Shown: one piece after another, positions 44,174 through 53,944 of the stretch
Layout: the number at the start of each line of letters is the position of its first letter
Position numbering within the stretch: the first letter of the stretch is position 1
DNA from: Natronosalvus caseinilyticus
GTDB lineage: Archaea; Halobacteriota; Halobacteria; Halobacteriales; Natrialbaceae
Reading direction: 5' to 3'
Assembly: GCF_017357105.1 (NCBI RefSeq)
Contig: NZ_CP071596.1
Location: forward strand, 682,001-746,000
DNA length: 64,000 bases
Translations under genes and position numbers: made by a program
Notes under the pieces: generated by a model
The model's database searches: none
What the model saw: only the letters and a program-made list of their open reading frames with translations
What the model was told of the DNA's origin: nothing

Positions 44174-45601
44174 TTACCGGTTCAGCGTGTGAATCGCGTG
44201 TCCGAGCGCGTTCTCGGCGGCTTCCATCACGGCTTCCGAGAGCGTCGGGTGGGTGTGAATCGTGGACACGACGTCCTCGAGGGTGGCTCCGAGTTCGATG
44301 GCGAGGCCGAGTTCGGCGATCAGTTCGGAGGCCTCGGGGCCGACGATCTGGGCACCGAGGACGAACCCGGCGTCCTCGTCGGCGACGATCTTGACGAAGC
44401 CGTCGGTGTGGCCCGTGGTGAGCGCACGGCCACTGGCCTGGAACGGGAACTTCCCGGAGACCGTCTCGAATCCCATCTCCTCGGCCTCCATCTCGGTCAT
44501 GCCGACGGTGCCGATCTCGGGGTCGGTGAAGACGGCCGCGGGCATCGCCTGGTAGTCGAGCGCCGAGGGCTCGCCGGCGATGACCTCGGCGGCGACCTGG
44601 CCCTCCTTGCTGCCGGCGTGGGCGAGCATCGGTTCGCCGGCGACGTCGCCGACGGCGAAGACGTGCTCGACGTTCGTCCGGCCGCGGTCGTCGGTCGGGA
44701 TGAAGCCCCGTTTGTCGGTTTCGATGCCGGCGGCCTCGAGTTCGAGCGTATCGGAGACCGGCGCCCGGCCGACAGCCACGAGGACCTTCTCGGCGTCGAT
44801 CTCGAGCGTGTCTTCGCCGTCTTCGGCGGTGGCCTCGACGCGAATGCCATTGCCGTGCTCGCTCCAGCGGGAGGCTCCGTACTCGAAGTGGAAGTCGATC
44901 CCGAGGTCTTTCGCGCGCTTTTTAACCGGACGAGCGAGGTCGGGATCGAAGCCGTTGAGCGCTTCGTCGAGCATCTCGACGACCGTCACGTCGGTGCCGA
45001 GTTTCGCGAAGACGGTCGCCAGTTCCATCCCGATGTAGCCGGCGCCGACGACGACCAGCGAGTCGGGGACCGAGTCGAGCGCGAGGGCCTGCCGCGAGTT
45101 GAGCACGGGGTCGTCGTCGTAGGAGAAGTTTGGGATCTCGATCGGGCGAGAGCCGGTCGCGACGATCGCATGCTCGAAGTCGATGGATTCGCTGCCCTGC
45201 CCCTCGCCGCCGTGGGAGACGCGGACCGTGTTCTCGCCGTCGAAGTGGGCGACGCCCTCCATGAGGTTGACCCCGTTGGCCTTACAGAGCTTCTCGACGC
45301 CCCCCGTGAGCTGATCGACGACGCCGTCCTTCCAGGAGACCATCCCCTCGAGGTCGATGGCCGGGTCGGCGTGGATGCCCATCTCCTCGGCGTTGCCGGC
45401 CTCGTGGGCCAGGTCGCTGGCGGTGATGAGCGCCTTCGAGGGGATACAGCCGTGGTTGAGGCAGGTTCCCCCGTAGGCCTCCTTCTCGACGAGCGTGACG
45501 TCGAGGTCGAGTTGGCCGGCCCGAATCGCGGCCACGTAGCCTGCTGGGCCCGCACCGATAACGAGTACGTCCGTTCCAGTCGAAATGTCTCCGACGACCA
45601 T
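44174..45601 (-). CDS. lpdA: Dihydrolipoyl dehydrogenase
   Basis: This 475-residue FAD/NAD flavoprotein reoxidises dihydrolipoamide of 2-oxoacid dehydrogenase or glycine-cleavage complexes. It has DVLVIGAGPAGYVAAIRAG (FAD), the redox disulfide GGTCLNHGCIPSK, a central NAD-binding VVVGAGYIGMELATVFA, VFAVGDVAG (second FAD contact) and the C-terminal IHTHPTLSEAVMEAA with the catalytic His-Glu pair. ATG 45601 is preceded by a TATA box at 45625-45634 on the minus strand, so it is separately transcribed. No pdh or gcv genes are adjacent. The frame extends to 45871, but only as shadow. Confidence 0.96.
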   Translation of the reverse strand: MVVGDISTGTDVLVIGAGPAGYVAAIRAGQLDLDVTLVEKEAYGGTCLNHGCIPSKALITASDLAHEAGNAEEMGIHADPAIDLEGMVSWKDGVVDQLTGGVEKLCKANGVNLMEGVAHFDGENTVRVSHGGEGQGSESIDFEHAIVATGSRPIEIPNFSYDDDPVLNSRQALALDSVPDSLVVVGAGYIGMELATVFAKLGTDVTVVEMLDEALNGFDPDLARPVKKRAKDLGIDFHFEYGASRWSEHGNGIRVEATAEDGEDTLEIDAEKVLVAVGRAPVSDTLELEAAGIETDKRGFIPTDDRGRTNVEHVFAVGDVAGEPMLAHAGSKEGQVAAEVIAGEPSALDYQAMPAAVFTDPEIGTVGMTEMEAEEMGFETVSGKFPFQASGRALTTGHTDGFVKIVADEDAGFVLGAQIVGPEASELIAELGLAIELGATLEDVVSTIHTHPTLSEAVMEAAENALGHAIHTLNR

Positions 45602-45624
45602 TATACTAGAGCAAATCCAATCGA

Positions 45625-45634
45625 GATATAAAAA
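45625..45634 (-). promoter_or_regulatory. TATA box of lpdA
   Basis: TTTTTATATC on the minus strand about 25 bp before ATG 45601; leaderless promoter. Confidence 0.6.
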
Positions 45635-45710
45635 CGGGCAGGTATTGCGCCGACCGACGGGGTATGCGAAGGCTCGAACAAGGGGCGTGCGGGTCTCGAG
45701 CGAGGCAGCG

Positions 45711-46931
45711 TCAGTCGACTCGAGTGGCGTCGTACCCACGAGATTCGATCGCGTCGAGGACCTCCCTGGCGTGTTCGCGGCCGCTGGTGACGACCTGGAA
45801 GACGAGGTAGGCCTCCCCGACCCGGAGATCGCCGACGGCCCGGTCGTGACGGACCGTCCGGATGTTCGCACCGAGATCCGAGATGACGCCCGAAATTTCC
45901 TCCATCTTGCCGGGCTGGTCGGCGATGCGGACCTGCAGTCGCAACAGCTGGTCGCGGTCGGTCAGCGCGTGCTCGAGGACCGTCTGGAGCATGGAGATGT
46001 CGATGTTGCCGCCGCCGAGCACCGGAACGACGGTTTCGCCGCTGACGTCGAGGTCGGGAGAGAGCAGCGCTGCGACCGATGCCGCGCCGGCCCCCTCGAC
46101 GAGCTGTTTGGCTCGCTCGAGGAGGACGAGCGTGCTCTGGGCGATCTGGTCGTCGGTGACGGTGACGACCTCGTCGACGTGCTCGCGGATGATCTCGAAG
46201 GTGAGTTCCGAGATGCCGCCCGTGGCGATCCCGTCGGCGATGGTGTTCGGGTCGTCGATTTCCTGTGGGAAGCCCTTGTCGAGGCTGTCGGGCACCGTCG
46301 CGGCGGAATCCGCCTGTACGCCGACGACGCGGATTTCGGGGTCGAGGCCGGCGAGGGCGGTAGCGATGCCGCCGATCATGCCGCCGCCGCCGATCGGCAC
46401 GATGACGGTATCGACCTCGGGGAGCGCCTCGTGGATCTCGAGTCCCAGCGTCCCCTGCCCGGCGACGATGTCGGGATCGTCGTAAGCGTGGACGAAGCCG
46501 ACGTTCTCGGCTTCGGTGAGCGTCTTCGCGTGGGCCATCGCCGCCTGGAAGTCGTTGCCGTGGAGTTCGACGTCGCCGCCGTAGCTCCGGGTCGCGTTGA
46601 CCTTCGCCTGCGGCGCGTTCTTCGGCATGACGATGGTCGACTCGAGGCCCGTCTTGGTCGCGGCGAGAGCCACCCCCTGGGCGTGGTTGCCCGCACTGGC
46701 GGCGACGACGCGGTCGACGGTGCCCTCCTCGGCCACCTGGACGAGCTTGTTGTAGGCGCCGCGCGTCTTGAACGAGCCCGTCCGCTGGAGGTGTTCCATC
46801 TTCAGGAACACCGTCGCGTCGGCCATTCCGCTCAGCGATCGGTTGGACTCGAGCGGCGTCTCGCGAACGACCGACTCGTCGTCGAAGCGTTCCCGGGCCG
46901 CCAGCACGTCTTCGAAACGGACCTCGACCAT
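45711..46931 (-). CDS. ilvA: Threonine ammonia-lyase (threonine dehydratase) with ACT domain
   Basis: This 406-residue PLP enzyme deaminates threonine to 2-oxobutanoate, the first step towards isoleucine. The PLP lysine is Lys55 in RTGSFKTRGAYN. The phosphate loop is IVPIGGGGMIGG, SAGNHAQGVALAA is the substrate-side SxGN motif, and VPVLGGGNID comes later. The last about 80 residues (LQVRIADQPGKMEEISGVISDLGANIRTVRH ... EAYLVFQVVTSG) form a single ACT domain, suggesting allosteric control. The length fits the one-ACT class of about 400 residues. Transcribed in the same direction as lpdA, but with an independent TATA box between. Confidence 0.95.
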   Translation of the reverse strand: MVEVRFEDVLAARERFDDESVVRETPLESNRSLSGMADATVFLKMEHLQRTGSFKTRGAYNKLVQVAEEGTVDRVVAASAGNHAQGVALAATKTGLESTIVMPKNAPQAKVNATRSYGGDVELHGNDFQAAMAHAKTLTEAENVGFVHAYDDPDIVAGQGTLGLEIHEALPEVDTVIVPIGGGGMIGGIATALAGLDPEIRVVGVQADSAATVPDSLDKGFPQEIDDPNTIADGIATGGISELTFEIIREHVDEVVTVTDDQIAQSTLVLLERAKQLVEGAGAASVAALLSPDLDVSGETVVPVLGGGNIDISMLQTVLEHALTDRDQLLRLQVRIADQPGKMEEISGVISDLGANIRTVRHDRAVGDLRVGEAYLVFQVVTSGREHAREVLDAIESRGYDATRVD

Positions 46932-47057
46932 GGCGGTACAATCAGGATGGCGCAGTATTTCACCTTCGGTTTGTCGTGGCCCTGTCCCCGGACCCCGGAA
47001 GCGCCTCGAGCGCCGATAACCACGTCAGCGGGCGTCGATAGCCACGTCAGCGGGCGA

Positions 47058-47813
47058 TCAAAGGAACCGCGGAATCGACCCCGTTATCTCGAGTCGCTCG
47101 CAGTAGTGAGCGAGCGGGTCGCCGGCGGGCGTCGGCACGTCCGCCGCCTCGAACAGGTCGTTCTCGTGGATCGTCACCTCCGCCGGGGCGAGCGACCAGG
47201 GTTCGTGGGCGATTTCGGCGACGAGCGTTCGATCGCCGTAGGGGACGAGCATCCGTCGGCGTTCGGTGAGCCAGTGGGTAAGCGAGTCGAGTCTCGCGCG
47301 AGTCGGGGGCGCGATCGGTCGGTACTCCGCGTCGAAGCGCGCGAGGCCCCCACTCGGGTCGTCGCGCTCGCTCGAGAACCCGACCCGGCCGTCGGTGCCG
47401 TCGACGCGCTGGCGGGCGTTGAAGCAGGGGACGTCGAGCCCCCTCCGAGCGAGGAACGCCAGCAACGGGCCGTCGATGTCGATACTAAAGAAGTACAGCC
47501 CGGAGACGTCCCGGTAACGAACGTACGTTCGAAGGTTGAGTTCGGGACGCGTGACGCGCATCGCGCTCGGCGTGTCTCGAACGCCCGCTCGAGCGAGGAC
47601 GAACGGGACGATCGAGAGCCAGGCCCGATCCTCGAAAGTCTCGAGGTCGAACCGATCGGGAACGTGCGGCCGGAGGCGGTCCGGGTCGATGGGCCAGTGG
47701 AGGAAGGCCCCCTCGCGCCACACCATCGAGAAGGGGTGTGGTAGCCACGGGAGGGACGCTGGCTCCGTCTCGGCAGTCGTCGAATCAGGGTGAAGGATTC
47801 GCTGTTCGGTCAT
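47058..47813 (-). CDS. DUF2071 (YqjF-like) protein
   Basis: This 251-residue protein opens with a short linker and then the DUF2071 pattern MVWREGAFLHWPIDPDRLRPHVPDRFDLETFEDRAWLSIVPF. Next come PELNLRTYVRYRDVSGLYFFSIDIDG and ERRRMLVPYGDRTLVAEIAHEPWSLAPAEV near the end. Family members are cytoplasmic proteins of unclear function with a beta-barrel (acetoacetate decarboxylase-like) fold. Single gene, co-directional with ilvA but about 125 bp upstream of it. The family assignment is firm; the function is not. Confidence 0.9.
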   Translation of the reverse strand: MTEQRILHPDSTTAETEPASLPWLPHPFSMVWREGAFLHWPIDPDRLRPHVPDRFDLETFEDRAWLSIVPFVLARAGVRDTPSAMRVTRPELNLRTYVRYRDVSGLYFFSIDIDGPLLAFLARRGLDVPCFNARQRVDGTDGRVGFSSERDDPSGGLARFDAEYRPIAPPTRARLDSLTHWLTERRRMLVPYGDRTLVAEIAHEPWSLAPAEVTIHENDLFEAADVPTPAGDPLAHYCERLEITGSIPRFL

Positions 47814-48105
47814 GGTCGATGCGAAGGAGCGACCTCTCGTTCGAAGAACAGTCGGGCGAGCATTCCGCGCGGTAGTGGTCCGAGCGCTTTCGTCGGCGCC
47901 GATTGGTCGGTCGCAGCGGCGTTATTCATATGCGCCTCTACGTTACCTGCGGAGATAAATCACTCAGGAACCAATTAGTACAGGCGACTGTCTCGAAGCG
48001 CTATACGACCTCGATTGGAAGCCCGGACCGGGAGCGAGTTCACGGGGCCACGGTCTCGAGCTGGTGAATCGGCTCGACAAGGCGAACGAGCGTCCGTAGA
48101 ACGGC
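47814..48105. other. Intergenic stretch upstream of the DUF2071 gene
   Basis: About 290 bp with no convincing gene. AT-richer sequence near 47925-47990 (TTATTCATATG, AATTAGTAC) may contain promoters; no repeats or RNA genes were recognised. Confidence 0.45.
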
Positions 48106-51084
48106 CTACTCGAGGTAGATTGCCGGGCGGAACGGTCGGGCCTGGCTCGCTTTGCTGGCGGAATCGATCGGATCGGCGTCCTCGGCGTCGATTACGACGT
48201 CGGCGTCGAACTCGGTCTCGAGGAAGTCCGCGGACGCTTCGTAGACGGCCCGTTCGTCGATCCCGGCGAGCGTCTCGAGTGCAGCGTTCTCGCGCTCGCG
48301 GACGAACGAGACGAGGTCGCCCACGAGGTCGTTGACCGTCTCCCCTCGCTCCCGAAGGGCTGGACGTTGCATGACCTGCTCCATCACGGCTCCCTGGTCC
48401 GGGCCGGTTTCCACGACCGTCTCGAACACCTCGCGTTTCCAGTCGGCCGCGACGTAGACGCGAATCGTCTCGGGGTCGGTGTCGGTCACGTCGACGATGT
48501 CGCGAACGTCATCGACCAGCGCCGTTACCAGCCGTTCCTCGGCGATGACACTCGAGTCCTCGAACTCGGGCACTGGCTCGGGCCACGGCACGTCCTCGGC
48601 TGGTTCGCCCGTCAGGCGCTCGTGGAGTTCGTTCGCCGCGAACGGGATGACGGGCGCGAGCAGGCGCAGTCGCGTCTCGAGGACAGTACGAAGGGTCCAT
48701 CGTGCGCCCGGGCGGTCGAGGTCCGCCCGGCGGCGATACCACTTCAGTCGTTCCTCGAAGCGGTAGAAGGCCGTCTGGCTGGCGTTCCGGGTCTCGAAGC
48801 GGTCCATCGCGTCGGTGACCTCGCGAACCGTCTCCTGCAGGTGGGCGAGGAGCCAGCGATCGATACGCTCGAGGCCCCGTTCGCCTGCCGGTCCCTCGAT
48901 CAGGTCCACGGCGCGGTTCCAGAAACGCTCGAGTTGATCGCGCGCCGCGGCGACGGCCTCGGCCCGCCAGTCGTAGTCCTGCCAGGGTTCGGCGCTGTTG
49001 AGCAGGAAGAAGCGCACGGTGTCGGCCCCGTAGCGGTCGATAGCCTCGCCGGGGAGCACGACGTGTCCCCGCGAGGAACTCATCGACTCGCCCTCGAGCA
49101 GGCCCATACCCATGACGGTGATTCCCCGCGGCCACTTCGCCTGCTCGAACAGCTCGGCGTGGTGGGAGAGGAAAAATGTCAGGTGATTCGAGATCAGGTC
49201 GTTGCCCGAACACCGGTAGTCGACGGGGTACCAGTACTCGAACTCCTCGCGCAGGTCCAGGGCGCGCTCGTCGGGCTCGTCGACGGACTCCGGACCCAGC
49301 AAGAGCGTATCGAAGAACTCCCGCGTCAGGTCCTCGACCGGGACGTCTCGGATCCGGTGGGCGACGGTGTAGTACGCCGTGTAGATCGTCGAGTCCGACA
49401 GCGGTTCGATGACGAACGCGTCGTCCCACGGCAGTTTCGTCCCGAGTCCGTAGTTGCGGATGCAGGGCCACTCCTCGAGCCACTCGATCGTGTGATCGTA
49501 CTGCTCGCGGGTGTTCTCGGGGATCGCGTCCAGGTTCGCGACGGCCCGGTGGGCCTTCTCGCGCCAGGCCGCGTCGTCGTACCGCAGGAACCAGGTGTCC
49601 TGTTCGGCGACCTCGACGCGTCCGCCGCAGCGACAGACGACCGTCTCGGCGAAGTCGTACATCGCGTGGAAAGCCCCCTGCTCTCGGTAGTGCGCGTCGA
49701 GTTCCTCGCGGACGTCCTCGATCACCCTGCCGGCGAACGCCCCGTAGTCCTCGTGCAGTTCGCCCCGGTGGAACTCGCGGGTGTACAGCTCCTCGGTCGC
49801 CAGCTTGAGTTCGGGATCGTCCGGAGACTCGATGTCGTACTCGTCGACGGCGTCCGCCGCGGGGAACTCGCCGTAGCCCTCGACGGTCAGGACGGCCCAC
49901 GGTTCGATGGCTCGAACCTCTTCGGGGTCGAGACCGTAGGCTCTCAGGTCGTCGGCACGGGCTTTCGCCGCCTCGAGCGCCACCCAGTCGTTGGGCGAGT
50001 GGGCGGGGACGGACATGACGACGCCGGTGGCGCTGTCGGTGTCCACGAACTCGGCCGGAAGGACGACGATTTCCTCGTCGGTGACGGGGTTCCGGATACG
50101 GGTGCCGACCAGCGCGGTGCCCGGAACGGTCTCGAGCACCTCGACCTCGCGCGCCTGCAACGCGAGTTTCTCGGTCGCCTCGAGGGAGACGACCCACTCC
50201 TCGCCGTCCACGGTCGCTCGAGCGTAGGTCGCGTCGGGGTCGACGAAGGCGTTCGTGACCCCGCGAACGGTCTCGGGGCGCAGGGTCGCCATCGGGTAGA
50301 CGGTGCCCTCGTTCCCCGATTTCGGTTCGGAATCCTCACCGTTCGGTCCCGGTTCCGCCTCGCCGCCCGCTCCGCTCGAGTCGTCGCTCGCGGCGCGGAA
50401 TTTCACCAACGTGTACTCCTGGAACTCGACGTCCTCGCCCTCGTAGATGTCGTGGGTCGTGACCGGCTGCTCCTCGTTCGTACAGTAGTTCACCGGGTGC
50501 AGCCCCTTCTCGAGGAGGCCGCGCTCGTGCATGGTCTCGTACTGCCAGGCGATGAACTTCGAATAGCGCTCGTCTTCGGTGGTAAACTCCCGGCGCCAGT
50601 CGATCGACAGCCCGAGGCGGCGCATCCCCGCCTCGTAATGGTTCTCGATGAAGTACCGGGCGAATCCCATCGGCGTCTCGAGGTTCCGGAGGTCGGACTC
50701 GGGCACCCCGAAGGCGTTTCGCAGGCTGTCGAGCTGGTGGGCGTCGCCGCGCTTCAGTCGCTCGACGGCGCCGACGATGGGCGTGCCGGTGACGTGCCAC
50801 GCAATGAGGAAGAGGACGTTGTCGCCCCGCTGACGCCGGTAGCGGGCGTACGCGTCGGGGACGGTGTACGTGCGCGCGTGCCCGATGTGCATGCCGCCGT
50901 TCGGGTACGGGTAGGGGACGGTCACGAACGTCGCTTCTCTCGAACAGCGGCCGTCCGGATCGGCCTCGTACCGACCCGACTCCGCCCACCGTTCGCGCCA
51001 GCGCGCCTCGAGTTCCTGTGGCTCGTAGCCATCGCTCTTAGCAGTGGCTGTTCGGGATTTCCACCCTTGAGCGTCCTGGCTCAC
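48106..51084 (-). CDS. Leucyl-tRNA synthetase paralogue with degenerate KMSKS
   Basis: The protein is 992 residues from GTG 51084. The N-terminus is archaeal/eukaryal-like, with YPYPNGGMHIGHARTYTVPD, and the HIGH signature is at residues 66-69. A CP1 editing-type domain contains RPETVRGVTNAFVDP and the GTALVGTRIRNP block. The C-terminus has RPAIYLE. At the KMSKS site (near residue 666) it reads SMSSSRGH, so both lysines that stabilise the adenylation transition state are replaced. This suggests weak or altered activity. It lies directly downstream of a canonical LeuRS gene on the same strand, separated by about 196 bp. Natrialba magadii is known to encode two LeuRS; whether this corresponds to its weaker one needs alignment. 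Confidence 0.88.
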   Translation of the reverse strand: MSQDAQGWKSRTATAKSDGYEPQELEARWRERWAESGRYEADPDGRCSREATFVTVPYPYPNGGMHIGHARTYTVPDAYARYRRQRGDNVLFLIAWHVTGTPIVGAVERLKRGDAHQLDSLRNAFGVPESDLRNLETPMGFARYFIENHYEAGMRRLGLSIDWRREFTTEDERYSKFIAWQYETMHERGLLEKGLHPVNYCTNEEQPVTTHDIYEGEDVEFQEYTLVKFRAASDDSSGAGGEAEPGPNGEDSEPKSGNEGTVYPMATLRPETVRGVTNAFVDPDATYARATVDGEEWVVSLEATEKLALQAREVEVLETVPGTALVGTRIRNPVTDEEIVVLPAEFVDTDSATGVVMSVPAHSPNDWVALEAAKARADDLRAYGLDPEEVRAIEPWAVLTVEGYGEFPAADAVDEYDIESPDDPELKLATEELYTREFHRGELHEDYGAFAGRVIEDVREELDAHYREQGAFHAMYDFAETVVCRCGGRVEVAEQDTWFLRYDDAAWREKAHRAVANLDAIPENTREQYDHTIEWLEEWPCIRNYGLGTKLPWDDAFVIEPLSDSTIYTAYYTVAHRIRDVPVEDLTREFFDTLLLGPESVDEPDERALDLREEFEYWYPVDYRCSGNDLISNHLTFFLSHHAELFEQAKWPRGITVMGMGLLEGESMSSSRGHVVLPGEAIDRYGADTVRFFLLNSAEPWQDYDWRAEAVAAARDQLERFWNRAVDLIEGPAGERGLERIDRWLLAHLQETVREVTDAMDRFETRNASQTAFYRFEERLKWYRRRADLDRPGARWTLRTVLETRLRLLAPVIPFAANELHERLTGEPAEDVPWPEPVPEFEDSSVIAEERLVTALVDDVRDIVDVTDTDPETIRVYVAADWKREVFETVVETGPDQGAVMEQVMQRPALRERGETVNDLVGDLVSFVRERENAALETLAGIDERAVYEASADFLETEFDADVVIDAEDADPIDSASKASQARPFRPAIYLE

Positions 51085-51280
51085 GCCGATCCCTCGGCGG
51101 TCGACCGGACAATTGGCCGTGGTTGTACCGTCGCTGGCGGCTGGTGGATTCGTTTCTGCTGGACGTCGCAGTCGTCGGCGAGCCGTCGTCTCATGCTCGA
51201 GCCTACGCGGGTGACGGAAAAATAGATAGTGTGCTGACAGTCTCACCCTGTCACTAATTCCAGCACCGAAGCCCAGGCGG

Positions 51281-53944
51281 CTACTCCTCGATCTCGATCG
51301 CCGGCCGCCCCGGTTCCGCGTTCGAGAGCACCGACTCGTCGGCATCGTCAGCTCGAACTACCCGAACCGGCGCGTCGAACTCGCGTTCGATCAGCCAGGC
51401 GGCCGACTCGAGGGCCGCGTGTTCCTCGTCGGGGTCGAGCGTTGTCGAGAGTGCCTCTCGCTCTACTTGCAGGTCCTGGCCGTAACTCGCGGCGGCGTCG
51501 CCCTGCCCGCGGATGTGCGATTCCTGCATGAGTTCGCCGATCAGGTTGTTCGCGTCGCTCTCGACGGCGATCTCGAGGGCGTCGTACTTCCAGTCGGGGG
51601 CGACGACGACATCGATCCCCTGCGGGTCGTCGATGCCAGCCACGTCGATAATCTGGCGGACGTCCTCGCGGGTGTTCTCGACGAGTTTGCGCCGTTTCTC
51701 GACGTGGTCGCGGTCGACCGTCGCGGTCGGCCAGTCGGCATCGACGACGAAGCCGCCGTCCTCGCCCACGAGGGTCGCGTAGAGTTCCTCCGCGAGGTGG
51801 GGCGCGACCGGCGCCAGTAGACAAACGACGGCCGACAGCCCGCGCTCGTAGGTCTCGGCGTGAGGGTCAGCGTAGTCGGCGTACTGTCGGAGCGTGCGCA
51901 CGAGATCCTGGGTCTCGCGAAGCGCGCGATTGAACCGCAGGTCGTCGTACGTCTCGGTGGCGATGGCGAGCGTCGCGTCGATCTCGCTCTCGACGTAGCT
52001 CGCGACGGCGTCGTTCGCGCCCGCGGGCGCGTCCGCGACGTAGTCCTCGATCATCTCCTTCAGTCGCGTGAGGAAAGCGTACGTCGACCGGACGCCCTCC
52101 TCGCTCCAGTCGAAGTCGCGCTCGGGCTGGGCGGCCTGCATCATGAACAGCCGGGCGGTGTCGGCGCCGTACTCCTCGACGATCCGCTGAGGCGAGACGG
52201 TGTTCCCCTTCGACTTGGACATCTTCTCGCCCTCGAGCTGGACCATCCCCTGGGCGAGCAGGTTCGTGAACGGCTCGCGGTGTTCGAGGCCCTCGTGGTC
52301 GGAGAGGACCTTCGTGAAGAACCGCGAGTAGAGCAGGTGCATCACGGCGTGTTCGATGCCGCCGACGTACTGGTCGACGGGCATCCAGTCGTTGGCCCGC
52401 TCGAGGTCGAAGGGAGCGTCCTCGAGGTCGGGCGAGACGTACCGCAGGAAGTACCACGAGGAGTCGACGAAGGTGTCCATCGTGTCGGTTTCGCGCTCGG
52501 CTGGACCGCCGCAGTCGGGACAGGTCGTCTGCTTCCAGTCCTCGGCAGCGTCCAGCGGGTTGCCGGTGGTGTTGATGAACGCCGGTAACTCGACGGGCAG
52601 GTCTTCTTCGGGAACCATCACGGGACCGCAGTCGGGGCAGTGGACGACCGGAATCGGCGTCCCCCAGTAGCGCTGCCTCGAGATGCCCCAGTCTCTGAGC
52701 TGGTACTGGGTGGCGTGCTCGGCGGTCTCGATATCCTCGGTCAGGCGCTCGCGTGCGGTTTCGCTGTCGAGGCCCGAGTACTCGCCGGAGTTGACGAGGA
52801 CACCGTCGTCGGTGTAAGCCGTCTCCTGGACGTCTGGTGCATCGGGAACCGATTCACCGTCCCAGTCGTTGGGCTCGGGAGCGACGACGGGCACGACGTC
52901 CTCGCCCATCTTCGTCGCGAACGCGTGGTCGCGCTCGTCGTGGCCCGGGACGGCCATCAGTGCGCCCGTTCCGACGTCCGAGAGGACGAAGTCGGCGACG
53001 TAGACCGGAATCTCCTCGCCCGTGGCGGGATTCGTCGCGGTCAGATCGGTGGCGACGCCGTTCGGCTCGTCGCCCTCGGGGTCGGCCTCGTGCTCGACGA
53101 AGTGGCGGACCTCCTCGTCCTCCTCGGCCAGTTCCTGGGTGATCGGGTGATCGGGTGCGAGCGCGAAGAACGTCGCCCCGAACACCGTGTCGACGCGCGT
53201 GGTGAACGCCCGGGCGTCCCCGTGGCCCTCGATTTCGAAATCGAGTTCGGTCCCGTACTGGCGACCGATCCAGTTACGCTGCATCTGGCGGACCGAGTTC
53301 GGCCACCCCTCCAGGTCGTCGATGGCCTCGAGCAACTCGTCGGCGTACTCCGTAATTCGGAGGAACCACTGCTCGAGTTCGCGGGTCTCGACGGGGGTGT
53401 CACAGCGCCAGCAGAGTTCCGCCTCGCCCTCGACTTGCTCGTCGGCCAGGACAGTCTCGCAGTGGGGACACCAGTTGACCTCGGCGTCCCGGCGCTCGAC
53501 CAGGCCCTCCTCGTGGAAGCGGGTGAACAGCCACTGGTTCCAGCGGTAGTACTCGGGGGTGCAGGTGGCGAGCTCGCGGTCCCAGTCGTAGCCGAATCCC
53601 ATCGATTCCATCTGCCCACGCATGGTGTCGATGCAGTCGAACGTCCAGTCGCGCGGGTTGGTGTCGCGCTCTTTAGCCGCGTTCTCGGCGGGGAGGCCGA
53701 AGGCGTCCCACCCCATCGGGTGGAGCACGTCGTCGCCGCGCATCCGTCGGTAGCGGGCGTAGGCATCGGTGATCGTGTAGTTTCGAACGTGACCCATGTG
53801 GAGTTTGCCCGAGGGGTAGGGGTACATCCCCAGGACGTACGTCGGATCCTCGACGTCGTCGGGCGTTCGGTACACGTTCGCGTCGTCCCACGCCTCCTGC
53901 CAGCGTCGTTCGACCGTCGCGTGGTCGTATCCCGAGTCGCTCAT
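51281..53944 (-). CDS. leuS: Leucyl-tRNA synthetase (bacterial-type catalytic core)
   Basis: The protein is 887 residues from ATG 53944 (MSDSGYDHATVERRWQEAW). HIGH is HMGH at residues 49-52 in MYPYPSGKLHMGHVRNYTITD, and KMSKS is intact (EGEKMSKSKGN near residue 575). The zinc domain CPHCETVLADEQ ... CWRC, the CP1 editing block TTRVDTVFGATFFALAPDHP, and SGYGTGAVMAVP-like GTGALMAVPGHDERD are bacterial in style. The C-terminal domain ends RPAIEIEE, close to the other paralogue. A TATA-like GGTATAG lies about 30 bp upstream of the start. This is presumably the main enzyme charging tRNA-Leu. Confidence 0.95.
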   Translation of the reverse strand: MSDSGYDHATVERRWQEAWDDANVYRTPDDVEDPTYVLGMYPYPSGKLHMGHVRNYTITDAYARYRRMRGDDVLHPMGWDAFGLPAENAAKERDTNPRDWTFDCIDTMRGQMESMGFGYDWDRELATCTPEYYRWNQWLFTRFHEEGLVERRDAEVNWCPHCETVLADEQVEGEAELCWRCDTPVETRELEQWFLRITEYADELLEAIDDLEGWPNSVRQMQRNWIGRQYGTELDFEIEGHGDARAFTTRVDTVFGATFFALAPDHPITQELAEEDEEVRHFVEHEADPEGDEPNGVATDLTATNPATGEEIPVYVADFVLSDVGTGALMAVPGHDERDHAFATKMGEDVVPVVAPEPNDWDGESVPDAPDVQETAYTDDGVLVNSGEYSGLDSETARERLTEDIETAEHATQYQLRDWGISRQRYWGTPIPVVHCPDCGPVMVPEEDLPVELPAFINTTGNPLDAAEDWKQTTCPDCGGPAERETDTMDTFVDSSWYFLRYVSPDLEDAPFDLERANDWMPVDQYVGGIEHAVMHLLYSRFFTKVLSDHEGLEHREPFTNLLAQGMVQLEGEKMSKSKGNTVSPQRIVEEYGADTARLFMMQAAQPERDFDWSEEGVRSTYAFLTRLKEMIEDYVADAPAGANDAVASYVESEIDATLAIATETYDDLRFNRALRETQDLVRTLRQYADYADPHAETYERGLSAVVCLLAPVAPHLAEELYATLVGEDGGFVVDADWPTATVDRDHVEKRRKLVENTREDVRQIIDVAGIDDPQGIDVVVAPDWKYDALEIAVESDANNLIGELMQESHIRGQGDAAASYGQDLQVEREALSTTLDPDEEHAALESAAWLIEREFDAPVRVVRADDADESVLSNAEPGRPAIEIEE

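Noticed and set aside
48367..51225. A 952-codon open frame antisense to the LeuRS paralogue
   Set aside because: Shadow of the LeuRS gene in complementary codon phase; no start signals or domains.
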